Below, one piece after another: positions 34,791 to 44,484 of a stretch of DNA of 64,000 nt; within the stretch, counting starts at the first letter, position 1, and each line of letters begins with the position of its first letter. Origin of the DNA: Spinacia oleracea. Its lineage: Eukaryota > Streptophyta > Magnoliopsida > Caryophyllales > Amaranthaceae. The DNA lies in NCBI RefSeq assembly GCF_020520425.1, contig NC_079492.1, positions 109,465,157 through 109,529,156 of the forward strand, read 5' to 3'. Position numbers and translations under genes: made by a program. The notes under the pieces are model-generated. The model did no database searches. It was not told the origin of the DNA and was given only the letters and a program-made list of their open reading frames with translations.

Positions 34791-35589
34791 AAAGTGTTAG
34801 CCTAGACACTAAAGCTGTTGCTTAAAATCCTAAATAATCGTTAATAAAACATAATAATTGTTGCCTTAGATATAATAAAACTGTTGGCAAAAGTTAAAAG
34901 TCGTTGCCTAAGAAAAGCGTTGCTAATGATAACTATGGCAACAATTCTATAATGTTGTTGCCTAAGGCATCACAACTGTTGCCATAGAGTTATAGCAGCG
35001 CCACCTATTGGCAACGCCATATAAACTGTTGCTATAGGTCTATGGCAACATTTAATGGATCTATGCAAACACATTTAGGCCGTTGCTATAGCCCTATTTT
35101 GGAGTAGTGGTGATCGCTTACTTAATTCCAAGATAAAAACAGTTGTGAATACTTGTTGATTATATGATTTATGTGATTGACGAGTCATAACAAATTATTA
35201 ATTGGTAAATCATGTAAAGTGAAACTGAATAGCAATAGCTTTAGACTTTGCACGTCTGAAGTGACGGATAATCAGGAGTTGGGGTTCATGGTGGTAGCCC
35301 ATGGCTTTTTCTGGGACCGGATTAATCACTGTGTTCTATTTTCTTCAAAAGTTTCTCGATATCGCAGGTCACTGAGGTTACAGCGTCGCGCCCGTACCTC
35401 GTCTTCCTTAGTGAAGGCTTCTGGTTAGACAACTCGGTCCATTGACTATTTCAAATAATATCAATGTTATAAAAGTCTAGTATAGTCTAGTCCAGTCAAA
35501 ATGTGGTCTTCAAGTTAATATATTTTGGTTGTCCTTACTTATGTTTTATTAGTATCATGTTAGGAATATTTATTCATTGATTTAGTATG

Positions 35590-35864
35590 TACTACCTCCG
35601 TTCCTAAAAGTTCTTTACGCTTTCCGTTTTAGTCCGTTCCTGAAAGTTCTTTACACTCCTACTTTATTCCATTTTTACTCTTATTTGGCCCACCATAACT
35701 TACCCACTCACAATACTTTAATATTAGTTTTCACCCACTCACATTGTTGGACAATTTATAGCCACTCATTTTCCATTTGTTACCCCACCATCACATGTTC
35801 ACCAAAATTCCTTAATTACCGTGCAAATAGTAACCGTAAAGATCATTTAGGAACGGAGGTAGTA
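35590..35864. mobile_element. Stowaway-like MITE, copy B
   Basis: 275 bp with TACTACCTCCGTTCC ends, nearly identical to 22271-22545. It lies inside the right part of the large LTR-like element. Non-coding. Confidence 0.85.
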
Positions 35865-36315
35865 GTACTCAACTTTATTGATTACGTGCTTTGTTTGTGT
35901 GTGTTGATCATGGATATGCCTTATTGATCCTGTGATGACCCATTTTGGTGAGAAGTCTCTAAGGATCAATAAATATTGTCCATCTACAGGTTTGAAGATG
36001 ATGCATCATTGGGCTCGGGATTGGAGAGCTTGTAGTTTAGTTTGATTTACTAAAGTAACTTTGGTTTATTTAATTGGACTTTAAACTTGTTGAATTAGTT
36101 ACAACGACTTTGCTTTCGTTGGTTGGTTTTGGAATTAATTCTGTAGTTGACTATTTATAAATTTAAAGTTAGTTTTATGTTTCCCGATGCAAAATTCTGA
36201 ATAAGCCGTTACGTTTTCACACAGGCGATAATATATAATTTGAATATTCTCTATAGTTATATTTATTAAAAAGGTTATTATAGAAAAGGGAGAATTGTCG
36301 GGGTGTTACAATTTT

Positions 36316-36651
36316 TATGTGGTGTAAAAGAAAAATCATAAAAGTAATGAAGCTATCCATGCAATAATAAAATTTCAGTATTAATCTATGTCATAGTATA
36401 CGCTTCGTTTAAATACTTTTTTTTTTGATATAGACAAGAGAATATACACGTTTTCCATAATATTGTATAGGGGGATGTTTTTTTAGAACAAATGCAATAT
36501 TTTACGTCAAAGATTGTTAAAATTTGTTTTCTGGAAGTTCGAAGCAATTCACGTAGACATTAATTCGTGTATATATACTCCCTATTAGTAATATTTCAAT
36601 TTTTATGTAAGTCTATAAAATATGTCTTTTTAAAAATTATTATATTACCTC

Positions 36652-36737
<86 letters not shown>

Positions 36738-36937
36738 CACTAAAGAGATGCAAATCAAAAGTGATATTTATCAGCTCCACATTGGTTTTCCTCTCTTGTA
36801 GTATAGTATGTAGAAGATTAATATATATAGATAGATAGATTAAGATAAATAATAAAATATTACTATCAATGGCGGTGATAACTAACAAATTTAGTTGCTA
36901 AATATATTGCGTATAAAATAGTACAATCAATGGCAGT
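36316..36937. other. AT-rich flank, no gene
   Basis: No gene. It includes the TA microsatellite and a block at about 36750-36800 (TCAGCTCCACATTGG) that recurs at about 37755-37775, evidence of a local duplication. Confidence 0.5.
36657..36734. repeat. (TA)n microsatellite
   Basis: About 39 TA repeats without interruption, probably length-variable. Confidence 0.9.
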
Positions 36938-37200
36938 TACTCCCTCCGTCCCTTAATACTCGACCTGTTTTGACTTTTTGTACTATTCACATAATTCACT
37001 TTGATCCTATTTTATTTCTAGTATATGAAAACAAATGTTAGTATATAATATATTGTTGGATTCATCTTAATATATATTTTTTAAATATTAATATTTTATA
37101 AATTTTTATAATATGTAGTTAAAGAAATTGGTGGTCAAAGTTGTGCATTAACAAGCGTGTCCGGTCAAAACAGGTCGAGTACTAAGGGACAGAGGGAGTA
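36938..37200. mobile_element. Stowaway-like MITE
   Basis: 263 bp. Left end TACTCCCTCCGTCCCTTAAT; right end inward TACTCCCTCTGTCCCTTAGT, followed on both sides by TACTCGACCTGTTTTGAC-like sequence, so the inverted repeat exceeds 30 bp. TA flanks fit a Tc1/mariner target. Confidence 0.88.
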
Positions 37201-37228
37201 TAATTATCGAATTTAGTTGTTAAAATAG

Positions 37229-37505
37229 TACTCCCTCCGTATTTTAAAAAGAGATACACTTTCCTTAAACGGTTGTATTTTAAAAAGAGATATATTTTCC
37301 TTTTTTGACATATTTTATTCTCCACTTACATTATATTAATATTTCTTTCTTTCTTGTGGTCCCTACACTTACTCAAATCATATTTTTATTATAATAAATA
37401 ATTCACCTACTACCCCACTCCCATCTTAATTTAATACATCCAACTCACTCTCCTAAAACTATGTGTCGGTCAAAGTGTATCTCTTTTTAAAATACGGAGG
37501 CAGTA
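37229..37505. mobile_element. Stowaway-like MITE, second family
   Basis: 277 bp. The ends read TACTCCCTCCGTATTTTAAA and, inward from the right, TACTGCCTCCGTATTTTAAA, with a shared AAAGAGATACACTTT-like extension. Only 28 bp separate it from the previous MITE. Confidence 0.85.
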
Positions 37506-37782
37506 TATAGTAAATTTTTATACACTCTTATTCATAGTTGATTGATTTTCTAAATTATTTGTATTATAATTATGTAAGTATAAATCAGCAGATTACATAC
37601 ACTTAAATTTTTATAAAAAAAGATACTCTTATATTGGTTAGATTTGTTACCAACCTTTAGAAAAGATAATTACAAAATATTTTTCTTGTATAGAATGAAA
37701 CATTAGTCTTATTATTTGACATATAATCAAAGGCAACTCAGAAAGCGACATTTGTCAGCTCCACGTTGATTTCCTCTCCTTT

Positions 37783-38718
37783 TTATGAAATACCCTCGAG
37801 GTTTAACTTTATTCACCAAATACCCTCGTAGTTTCAGGTATTCACCATATACCAATGAAGTTTCATTTTCTTGCATGACGTGACCTTGTTAAGTGGCCGT
37901 TACGTGACTATTAGAAACTTCCATTTTTTTCACCCTATACCCCTATGGTATCTAAAACTTTCACCATATACCCCTGTTAAGCAGCGACTAGTTTTTCCAA
38001 AAACTTAACCCACTTTTGAGGGTCTTAAGCACTAGATATATTTTTATATTTTTATATTTTTATATTTTTATAATATTGAAAAATTAAATATTTTCTTTCC
38101 TAGAGGTTTTCTATTCATCTTTCTATATGTATACATCAAATGTAATCTACGGATGTTTACAGATACTCCTATTCTTAATTAGTTTTCATACTTAGGTTGA
38201 CAGAAAGATATATTAAGAATATTGAGTAGAGATGGAAAGAGATTAATTAAGTGAGAAAAAGAGTAAGACTCCTTGAAAATATTATTTTTATGATGAATAT
38301 AGTAAGTCGTTGGTATCATAAGTGAAAAGCAATAGTTACCTGAGTTTCATAAGCGACTACCTGAGTTTCAAGGCCCCCAAGACTTTTCAATATTACAAAA
38401 ATATAAAAATATATATAGTGCTTAAGACCCTCAAAAGTTATAGAAATATTTTACAAATAATGGCTAAAAATTATTTTTTTCGGAAAAACTATACTTATCA
38501 GGGGTATATGGTGAAAGTTTTAGATACCAGAGGGGTATATGGTGAAAAAATGAAAGTTTCCGACAGTAACTTAACGGCCACTTAACAACAGGGTCACGTC
38601 ATGCAAGAAAATGAAACCTCAGAGGTATATGGTGAATAAGTGAATAACTGAAACTACGAAGGTATTTGGTGAATATAGTCAAACCTCATGAATATTTCAT
38701 GAAAAATTCCTATAGTAT
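37783..38718. mobile_element. Foldback / long-inverted-repeat element
   Basis: The left arm (about 37783-38090) and right arm (about 38385-38718) are inverted copies. Shared motifs include TATTCACCAAATACC, GTAGTTTCAG, TCATTTTCTTGCATGACG, CACCATATACCCCT and GGGTCTTAAGCACTA. Arms of about 300 bp flank a core of about 300 bp with no coding capacity. This resembles a Mutator-type MITE or foldback element; no clear 9 bp duplication was found, so boundaries are approximate. Confidence 0.75.
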
Positions 38719-39832
38719 ATAGATGCTCCCCCCGCTTACCTATTTTTCTCACACATCAACATTTACTTCATATGTTTGTTAAAGGGGTGAATTAGGTTAT
38801 AGGGAGTATCCTAAATGGGAGGTTCACTAAATACAGAATCATAAAAAATGCTAACACAAAAACTCAACTACTCGTAATATAATTGTTGGTATTTCTACAA
38901 CAAAAGCAACCAATTTAACAGTTGCTAATTGCTAAAAGCCTAAAACTCATTGGTACTCCGTCTAGAACTACTAGGTGTAATCAATCACATTTATCCAAAC
39001 AAATCTTATTTTACGAAGCTAAAAATTAAATTTAGGCCATGATCACTAAAAATAATTTTAGTTTTGTTACTTTCATAAGTACCCCATAAGTCCATATGAG
39101 CTTCACAAGCCAAAAATAAATCAAAGATTATTTTTTCTGGTATAGAGAGTCCCGACCAAAAGGCAAGGAGACAACTAATGTAGATGAAAATCAATCCGGT
39201 TAACATTTATATAAATCAATTATTGTGTTGCAAATGACTTCACTATAGATTTGAAATATCTAAAAACGTCTTCCTTATAAACTCAAACCTTCAACAGTTA
39301 ATTAGTCGCATAAAGTTTTAGAAACCCAAACTTAACAAATTTGCTGCCTTGTTCAAAGTATTTAGCATCGTAAGAATCTATTTTACGCAATAGTGAAGCG
39401 CAAATCAAACATCAATCTCAAATTTGTTCTTAGAACTCCTAAATGGCTAAATATACCATCAATTACCAAAAAGAACCAATAGAATTCGGTCCTAAATGAT
39501 CAAACGATAATTTCAACGACACTCGTCGTAAAACTTCCTATGTGACGTGATTAGGTGTTGAGACAATCCAATCAATAAATTTCATCAATTATAAAATCAA
39601 AATGGCGCAACTTAAAGCAGAATATTAGAAGAAAATTCAGCAGGCAGAAATGAAATTGAATAGATTAAAGAACAAACGATTTAAAATCATAAAATTCAGA
39701 TCCGAATATATTCCATGTATCTGCAGTTAGAACATAGTAAACCCTAATTAAGCAACCAAATGCAGAAACCATAAACCCTAATTAAACATTCTAAATACAT
39801 AATTTCCCAGAAATTAATAGCAAACCCTCAAT
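38719..39832. other. Intergenic, downstream of H2B copy 2
   Basis: AT-rich, without a supported exon. The last 150 bp before the H2B stop hold AAACCCTAATTAA motifs and are probably the 3' UTR and terminator of H2B copy 2. Confidence 0.5.
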
Positions 39833-40279
39833 CTAAGAGCTGGTGAACTTGGTAACCGCCTTGGTTCCTTCAGAAACGGCGTGCTTAGCGAGTTCACCGG
39901 GAAGAACAAGCCTCACAGCAGTTTGAATCTCCCGAGAAGTGATGGTAGGCTTCTTGTTGTAGCGAGCAAGCCTGGCTGATTCCTGGGCAAGCTTTTCGAA
40001 GATGTCGTTGATAAAGCTGTTCATGATGCTCATCGCCTTGCTGGAGATTCCAATGTCAGGGTGAACTTGCTTGAGAACCTTGAATATATAGATCTTGTAG
40101 GTTTCGACGCTCTTCTTGTGTCTCTTCTTCTTCTTGTCGCCGGCGGCTGCTCCGGCTTCTTTCGGAAGCTTCTTGCCAGCCTTTGGCTTCTTCTCAGCCG
40201 GAGCCTTCTCGGCAGCGGCGGCCTTCTTCTCCTCCACGGGCTTTTTTTCGGCTGGCTTCTTCTCTGCCTTAGGCGCCAT
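39833..40279 (-). CDS. Histone H2B (copy 2)
   Basis: Intact intronless 148-residue H2B. The tail starts [19 protein letters not shown]; the fold and C-terminus, including AVTKFTSS with the ubiquitinated lysine at 144, are identical to copy 1. I chose the ATG at 40279 because MAPKAEKK is the standard plant H2B start. The frame is open a further 27 codons upstream, but that stretch lies in the expected 5' UTR and has no histone character. At DNA level it differs from copy 1 mostly at third positions, consistent with an older duplication under selection. It acts in the nucleosome. Confidence 0.97.
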   Translation of the reverse strand: MAPKAEKKPAEKKPVEEKKAAAAEKAPAEKKPKAGKKLPKEAGAAAGDKKKKRHKKSVETYKIYIFKVLKQVHPDIGISSKAMSIMNSFINDIFEKLAQESARLARYNKKPTITSREIQTAVRLVLPGELAKHAVSEGTKAVTKFTSS

Positions 40280-40398
40280 TGGTGAAAGAGGAAGAGGTTT
40301 TCTGAGGAGAGAGAATGTGAACTGGGGGTGATTTTCAGAGGAGGGAAAGTAAGGAGACAATTGAGAATAGAATGAAAGTTGGTAGAAGTTTGGAATTG

Positions 40399-40463
40399 TT
40401 TATATAGAAACGTGAGATTTCTTCGGATTGGTTCATAAGGCTTCACACGGATCGGTGACGTGG
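40399..40463 (-). promoter_or_regulatory. H2B copy 2 promoter: TATA box and Hex-Oct element
   Basis: Minus-strand CTATATAAAC at 40398-40407 is the TATA box about 120 bp before the ATG. CCACGTCACCGATCCGTG at 40446-40463 matches the plant histone type I element CCACGTCANCGATCCGCG at all but one fixed position. Spacing from TATA equals that of copy 1. Confidence 0.8.
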
Positions 40464-41589
40464 CTAGAATTTTAGAACCAAAACAGTTTTCAAAAGTTTT
40501 GGAGTTGGGGAAGCGAAATTAAATTTCATCAGCTTCGCGCGTCTGTCTCTAACCTCAAGGGTTTTGATTAGGCTTCCTTAACCCCGTTGCGTAAATATAT
40601 TTGGGTGGCAAAATAATTTTCCTTTTGTTTGGGCAAAATCCAAATTTTTGGTTGTATATGGGTACAGTTAGAGTTGGCTGTACCCCATTCAAAACAACGT
40701 CGTTTTGTGTTTTTTAATATGAATTTTAATGTACTACTATTTTGAAAATTAACATTTATTTTGTGTTCATATGAATTTTCAAAATAGTAAATGTTCATTT
40801 TCATACTGTTGGAGTAGTATGAAAATGAACATTTACTATTTTGAAAATTAACATTTATTTAATTATTTAAAAATGAACATTTACTATTTTGGAAATGAAC
40901 ATTTATCTAGATGAACGTTTATTTAATTATTTGGAAATCCTCATTTATTCAACCAATTTAAAAATGAACATTTATATACTGATTGTGAAATGAGTATTTA
41001 CTAATTTTAAAATAAACATAGTTATTGTACTTGAATTACAAGATACTTATACAAATTATCCTCTTATTTTTCTATATATTCAATCTTGAATCTTGTTTTT
41101 TATGTAGTCTCGAGTTCAGATACTTTTGAATGTGTCTATGAAGTATGAAGTTTGATTTGGATACAATATTTGACCTTCACGATTTCAATTTCCTCATTGT
41201 TGTAGGCTGAAAATGAAAATAGTAAGTAATTTGATATGATGATCACAACTAATTTAAAAATGAACATTTATTCTTGACACAAGTGGGGTTATGTGTTAAG
41301 TGGTCGGATAATGAGGCGGATGAGACGAGTATTAGGTATATATGACTATCGAAGAGAATGGTGGATGAAAATAAATTTATTCTTGACACAAGTGATGAAG
41401 GAGGATGAATATAATTTTGTCCATGTACCATTTTGTTTTATTTTTTTAAATAAATAAGACAACGAATAGAACAATAACGAAATTGTCCATCATTAATTTA
41501 ATTAGGAGAATATCTATAAACTCTATTTTTATGATTATTATCTACCACTATATTTAGATTCCATATAAATTTATATTTATATCACAAAT
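40464..41589. other. Intergenic, repeated AAATGAACATTTACT motifs
   Basis: No gene. 40735-41270 has many copies of AACATTTACTATTTTGAAAA and relatives in both orientations, including the perfect hairpin at 40774-40849. It may be the wreck of a MITE or AT-rich satellite. Confidence 0.5.
40774..40849. repeat. Perfect 34 bp hairpin
   Basis: 40774-40807 and 40816-40849 are exact reverse complements with an 8 bp loop. The arms contain AAAATAGTAAATGTTCATTT. It could extrude as a cruciform or be a terminator-like RNA stem; no neighbouring gene suggests a role. Confidence 0.9.
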
Positions 41590-41615
41590 CGTGCATCGCA
41601 CGGGTACTATACTAG
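41590..41615 (+). mobile_element. Helitron-like 3' terminus
   Basis: The hairpin CGTGCATCGCACG (5 bp stem, 3 nt loop) is followed 9 nt later by CTAG and then T, a standard Helitron end. The start of its own element lies somewhere to the left and was not found. Confidence 0.65.
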
Positions 41616-42099
41616 TTACTTTATATTAAAACAGACACCAGGAATTACCATGTCACTTCCTGGTGCAAAATTTTCCCTCCAAAAAAATTTCCTGGAAAAA
41701 TACTCCCTCCGTTCCTAAATATGTGTCCACTTTGGACATTTGCACGGTAATTAATAAAATTGAATGGTGTGTAAGAGGTAATGATTGAGAATGTTTTTTT
41801 TGGGGAAAAGAAAAGGTAGATAATTGTTTAATGTTAAAAGTACAAAAAGAAAAGAGAGAAAAATCAGAAAAACAAGCATAATGCCATATCATCAATCCAC
41901 TACCAACCAAAGCAACCAATCAAATTACACCAAAAAAATCGATCAACCAATAGAATTACAATCACACAGATTCACGGATTATCCATACAAAAATTATCAA
42001 AAATAATTATCAACCCCAGGAAAATTACCAAACCCATAAATCAAAACAAAACATCAAAAAATCGAACAAAACTACGATTAATTATCAAAAAAAATCGAA

Positions 42100-42560
42100 C
42101 TAAACTAAAATAATCAAAAAATTCGAACAACCAAAAATTGGAACTAAACCCGAACTCAACAAGAGTCGAAAAAAACCCAGAAAAATCCCAAAGAATCAAG
42201 ATCTTCAACCCAGAAAAATCCAGAAACTCAATCAAAACCCAAAAAAACGCACATGCAAACACTTTTTTGAAAACTCAGATCACAAAAGTTACCCAAATAA
42301 CCCAGAAACCCTAGATCTTCTAGATCTTCAACCAAAAAATCCCAGAAACCCAGAAACTCAACAAGAGTCGAAAAAACCCAGAAAAACCCAGAAACTCAAC
42401 CAAAGAATCAAGATCTTCAACCCAGAAAAACCCAGAAACTCAATCAAAACCCAAAAAAACTCACATGCAAACACTTTTTTGAAAACTCAGATCACAAAAG
42501 TTACCCAAATAACCCAGAAACCCTAGATCTTCCAGAAACCCAGAAAAAAAAAACCCATTA
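42100..42560. repeat. Direct repeats inside the 1.53 kb element
   Basis: Blocks such as AACCCAGAAAAACCCAGAAA and CAAACACTTTTTTGAAAACT occur two or more times, about 240 bp apart (for example 42175-42320 with 42410-42540). A nested duplication followed by decay explains the pattern. Confidence 0.75.
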
Positions 42561-42902
42561 AATCACAAAAAATCATCAACAAACCCAGAAATAAAAATAA
42601 ATCACCAACAAACCCAGAAATCGTCATTAAACCAAAATAAACTAAAATTCAAAATTTCAAAATACCTAGTAATCCAAAGCCATATTCGAGTTTTAAAAGG
42701 TCAAATTTGACCATGAAAACTTCAGATCTGAAATTTTCATGGTCAAATTTCACCATTTAAAACAAAATCTAGAATTTTGTGGGAGAAATTGGAGAGAGAT
42801 GGAGACGAAAGAGATGATGGGAGATAGATCAGAGAGGGCCGAAGATGGAGGAAGAAAGAAAAAGGGAGAGACGAGAGGAGATGAAGAAGAAACAGAGAAA
42901 TG

Positions 42903-42904
<2 letters not shown>

Positions 42905-42942
<38 letters not shown>
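42905..42942. repeat. (AG)n microsatellite
   Basis: About 18 AG repeats within the 1.53 kb element. The Arg-Glu and Ser-Leu frames around it are artefacts. Confidence 0.9.
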
Positions 42943-42946
<4 letters not shown>

Positions 42947-43632
42947 AGAGAGGAGATGAAACAAAAAATGAAAGGAGAGAGAGGGGAAGTAACGTGGGTT
43001 TGGGTTCCCCAAATCTGACTTCCCCTCTTTTTTTAATAAAAAAATCTTTTTTTTTCATTATTTTAATATTTTTTTGGCACAAATAATTAGGAGAGTTAGG
43101 TATTGTGTGTAATTGTTTAGAACTTTAGGGGTATATTCGGAAAGATTTTATGTCCAAAAATGGGAAGTGGACACTTAAAAGGGAACGCCATATTTAGGAA
43201 GTGGACACATATTTAGGAACGGAGGGAGTATTAACTTTATTTATATTTTATTTAAATTCTCTATCATTTTTATTAACTATTTGTGTATAGAAAAAGGAAT
43301 AAATGTTTATGGAAATAATAGATGTCACATAAATATTTGCTATTTTTGGCAACATTTTAGTCAAATCAATATGTTAATAATGGAAAATATATTTACTATA
43401 TTTTTGTCTAATTAGCAAATTAAGCATATAAAATATGCACTATGTAATCGGACTGGAATTGCAAGATGGTTAAATGAATAATGTTCAAGAGTTATTAATT
43501 ATGCGGTAATTTATGGGAGAAAAATATTTCAGCCAAATATATTATAAAAAATGGCTAAATAATTTTAGAAAATTCATGCGTGCACGAGACCTAATCTAGT
43601 ATTTTTGTATATGCACCTTTTAATATATAGTA

Positions 43633-43657
43633 CTAGTCTTATACGTACGCAATGCGT
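43633..43657 (-). mobile_element. Helitron-like 3' terminus, minus strand
   Basis: On the minus strand the stem-loop ACGCATTGCGT is followed by ACGTATAAGACTAG and then T. The TATAAGACTAG ending equals that at 21075, so both may belong to one family. The body would extend to higher coordinates, through the Tourist-like MITE and the ERF fragment. Its 5' end was not found. Confidence 0.5.
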
Positions 43658-43793
43658 GCGGAGGTATGTAAAATTTAAATTTTCGTTATCACAACTAAAA
43701 ACGAAAAACAATAGGCGAGAACAATTGTTTACAAAGTTCGGCTAAATAAATAATAGACATCATCTTATAAACTAAGCATTTAAGAGCATCTCC

Positions 43794-44098
43794 AATAGTA
43801 AGCTAATTTGACAATTAGTTTGTTGTGCCACATAAGATTTCAAGCTATTTTATTGTCTAGCTAATTTGTGCTCTAATGGATAGCAACTAGCTGCTTGTTA
43901 ATTAAATTAGTTTCACTTGTCCCACTTGTCAATTAATTATTTGACAACTTTGGGAGCTAGTTGTCAAGCAAATTAGCTTGTTTAAACTAATTTGCTTGGC
44001 CAAGCTAATTTAATATTTGCACTCCAATGGTCTAGCTATTAGCTTGGAACTTTTATAAATTTCAAGCTAGTCCCTAGCTACAACCATTGGAGATGCTC
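43794..44098. mobile_element. Tourist-like MITE
   Basis: 305 bp. Left end GAGCATCTCCAATAGTAAGC and right end, inward, GAGCATCTCCAATGGTTGTA. TAA flanks both sides (43791-43793 and 44099-44101), the PIF/Harbinger duplication. Interior repeats of AGCTAATTTG/CAAGCTAATT are inverted. Non-coding. Confidence 0.85.
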
Positions 44099-44259
44099 TA
44101 AATAGTGAAACAATATAATATTCATGTCATTACAAGACGAATTTTAGTGCCAAAACAAAGATATATATTAAACATATAAAATATTTGTTTCACTTTTTCA
44201 TTTCCTCGAAATACACTTGTATAACCATATGCACTCCTTCGTTAATCGATTTGCAGCAC

Positions 44260-44484
44260 CTAACTAACAATTGTTATCATGGGGACCATCGAGGGGATTT
44301 GGAAGTTAGTTTTCGCCTTAGGTCCTCTAAGTCGGCTCGATGTTGTGGCGTACGCACGTGCCGCTTCTTCGGCTTTGTCAAACGTACTTAGCCAATGCCT
44401 ACACTGCCCTACACGATCCCTTATCTCCGTTGTTGAGGCCCGGCCATAGGGAGCTCCGGTAGGATCTTCAACATAGGGCCCCAA
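44260..44484 (-). pseudogene. AP2/ERF-domain gene fragment
   Basis: The minus-strand peptide includes PYGRASTTEIRD, WLSTFDKAEEAARAY and LRGPKAKTNF, the second half of a plant AP2/ERF DNA-binding domain. The start of the domain (RGVR-RPWG) is degraded to TGAPYGRAS, and the sequence before it does not continue the domain. With 74 codons it is far shorter than any ERF factor, and no activation or repression motif follows. It is a gene fragment, not a transcription factor. It shares orientation with the Helitron-like 3' end at 43633, which may have carried it. Confidence 0.8.

Larger units (their letters stand above)
30706..35109. mobile_element. Non-autonomous CACTA (En/Spm-like) transposon
   Basis: 4,404 bp. 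The left terminus is CACTACAAGAAAAATGGG and the right terminus, read inward, is CACTACTCCAAAATAGGG. The 3 bp duplication GTG flanks it (30703-30705 and 35110-35112). Both subterminal regions repeat TTATAGCAAC / GTTGCTATAG motifs, which in this superfamily bind the transposase complex. No transposase reading frame was found, so it depends on a partner. The interior (about 31000-34300) is unlike TE coding sequence and includes a SAUR-like gene fragment. Confidence 0.92.
22596..36310. mobile_element. Large LTR-like element (probable solo LTR) opened by three later insertions
   Basis: The left end TGTAATCCCCC and right end GGGGTGTTACA are inverted and of TG...CA type. The flanks carry ATTTT on both sides (22591-22595 and 36311-36315). 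Subtracting the copia element, CACTA element, MITE and their duplications leaves roughly 2.7 kb, with no gag or pol. That suits a solo LTR of a Ty3-type element or a large non-autonomous derivative. The residual pieces are 22596-23650, 30011-30702, 35113-35589 and 35865-36310. The first has a GC-rich, proline/threonine-like patch at about 22960-23380 with no recognisable domain. Confidence 0.6.
41701..43230. mobile_element. 1.53 kb element with Stowaway-type ends
   Basis: The termini are perfect inverted repeats of at least 32 bp, beginning TACTCCCTCCGTTCCTAAAT at each end. This is several times longer than the other Stowaway-like MITEs here. The interior is non-coding: AC-rich direct repeats (about 42100-42560), an (AG)n run and flanks resembling the MITE arms. 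It may be a deleted mariner-like parent or a MITE that gained foreign sequence. Confidence 0.8.
41617..43599 (+). mobile_element. Second Helitron-like element, abutting the first
   Basis: Starts directly after the first terminus with TACTTTATATTAAAACAGAC and a hairpin (CACCAGGAA...TTCCTGGTG, 41636-41665). It ends with the palindrome CGTGCACG (43579-43586), a 9 nt spacer and CTAG|T at 43596-43599. The 5' end lacks the canonical TC, so the left limit is an inference. The 1.53 kb Stowaway-ended element lies inside. No Rep/helicase is encoded. Confidence 0.45.

Noticed and set aside
30706-35109. Possible hidden CACTA transposase gene
   Set aside because: No long open frame or transposase motif was found on either strand of the element.
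40280-40360. 27-codon in-frame extension of H2B copy 2
   Set aside because: Not histone-like, absent from copy 1, and located in the expected 5' UTR.
42739-43086. Arg/Glu-rich and Ser/Leu-rich frames
   Set aside because: Produced by the (AG)n run inside the 1.53 kb element.
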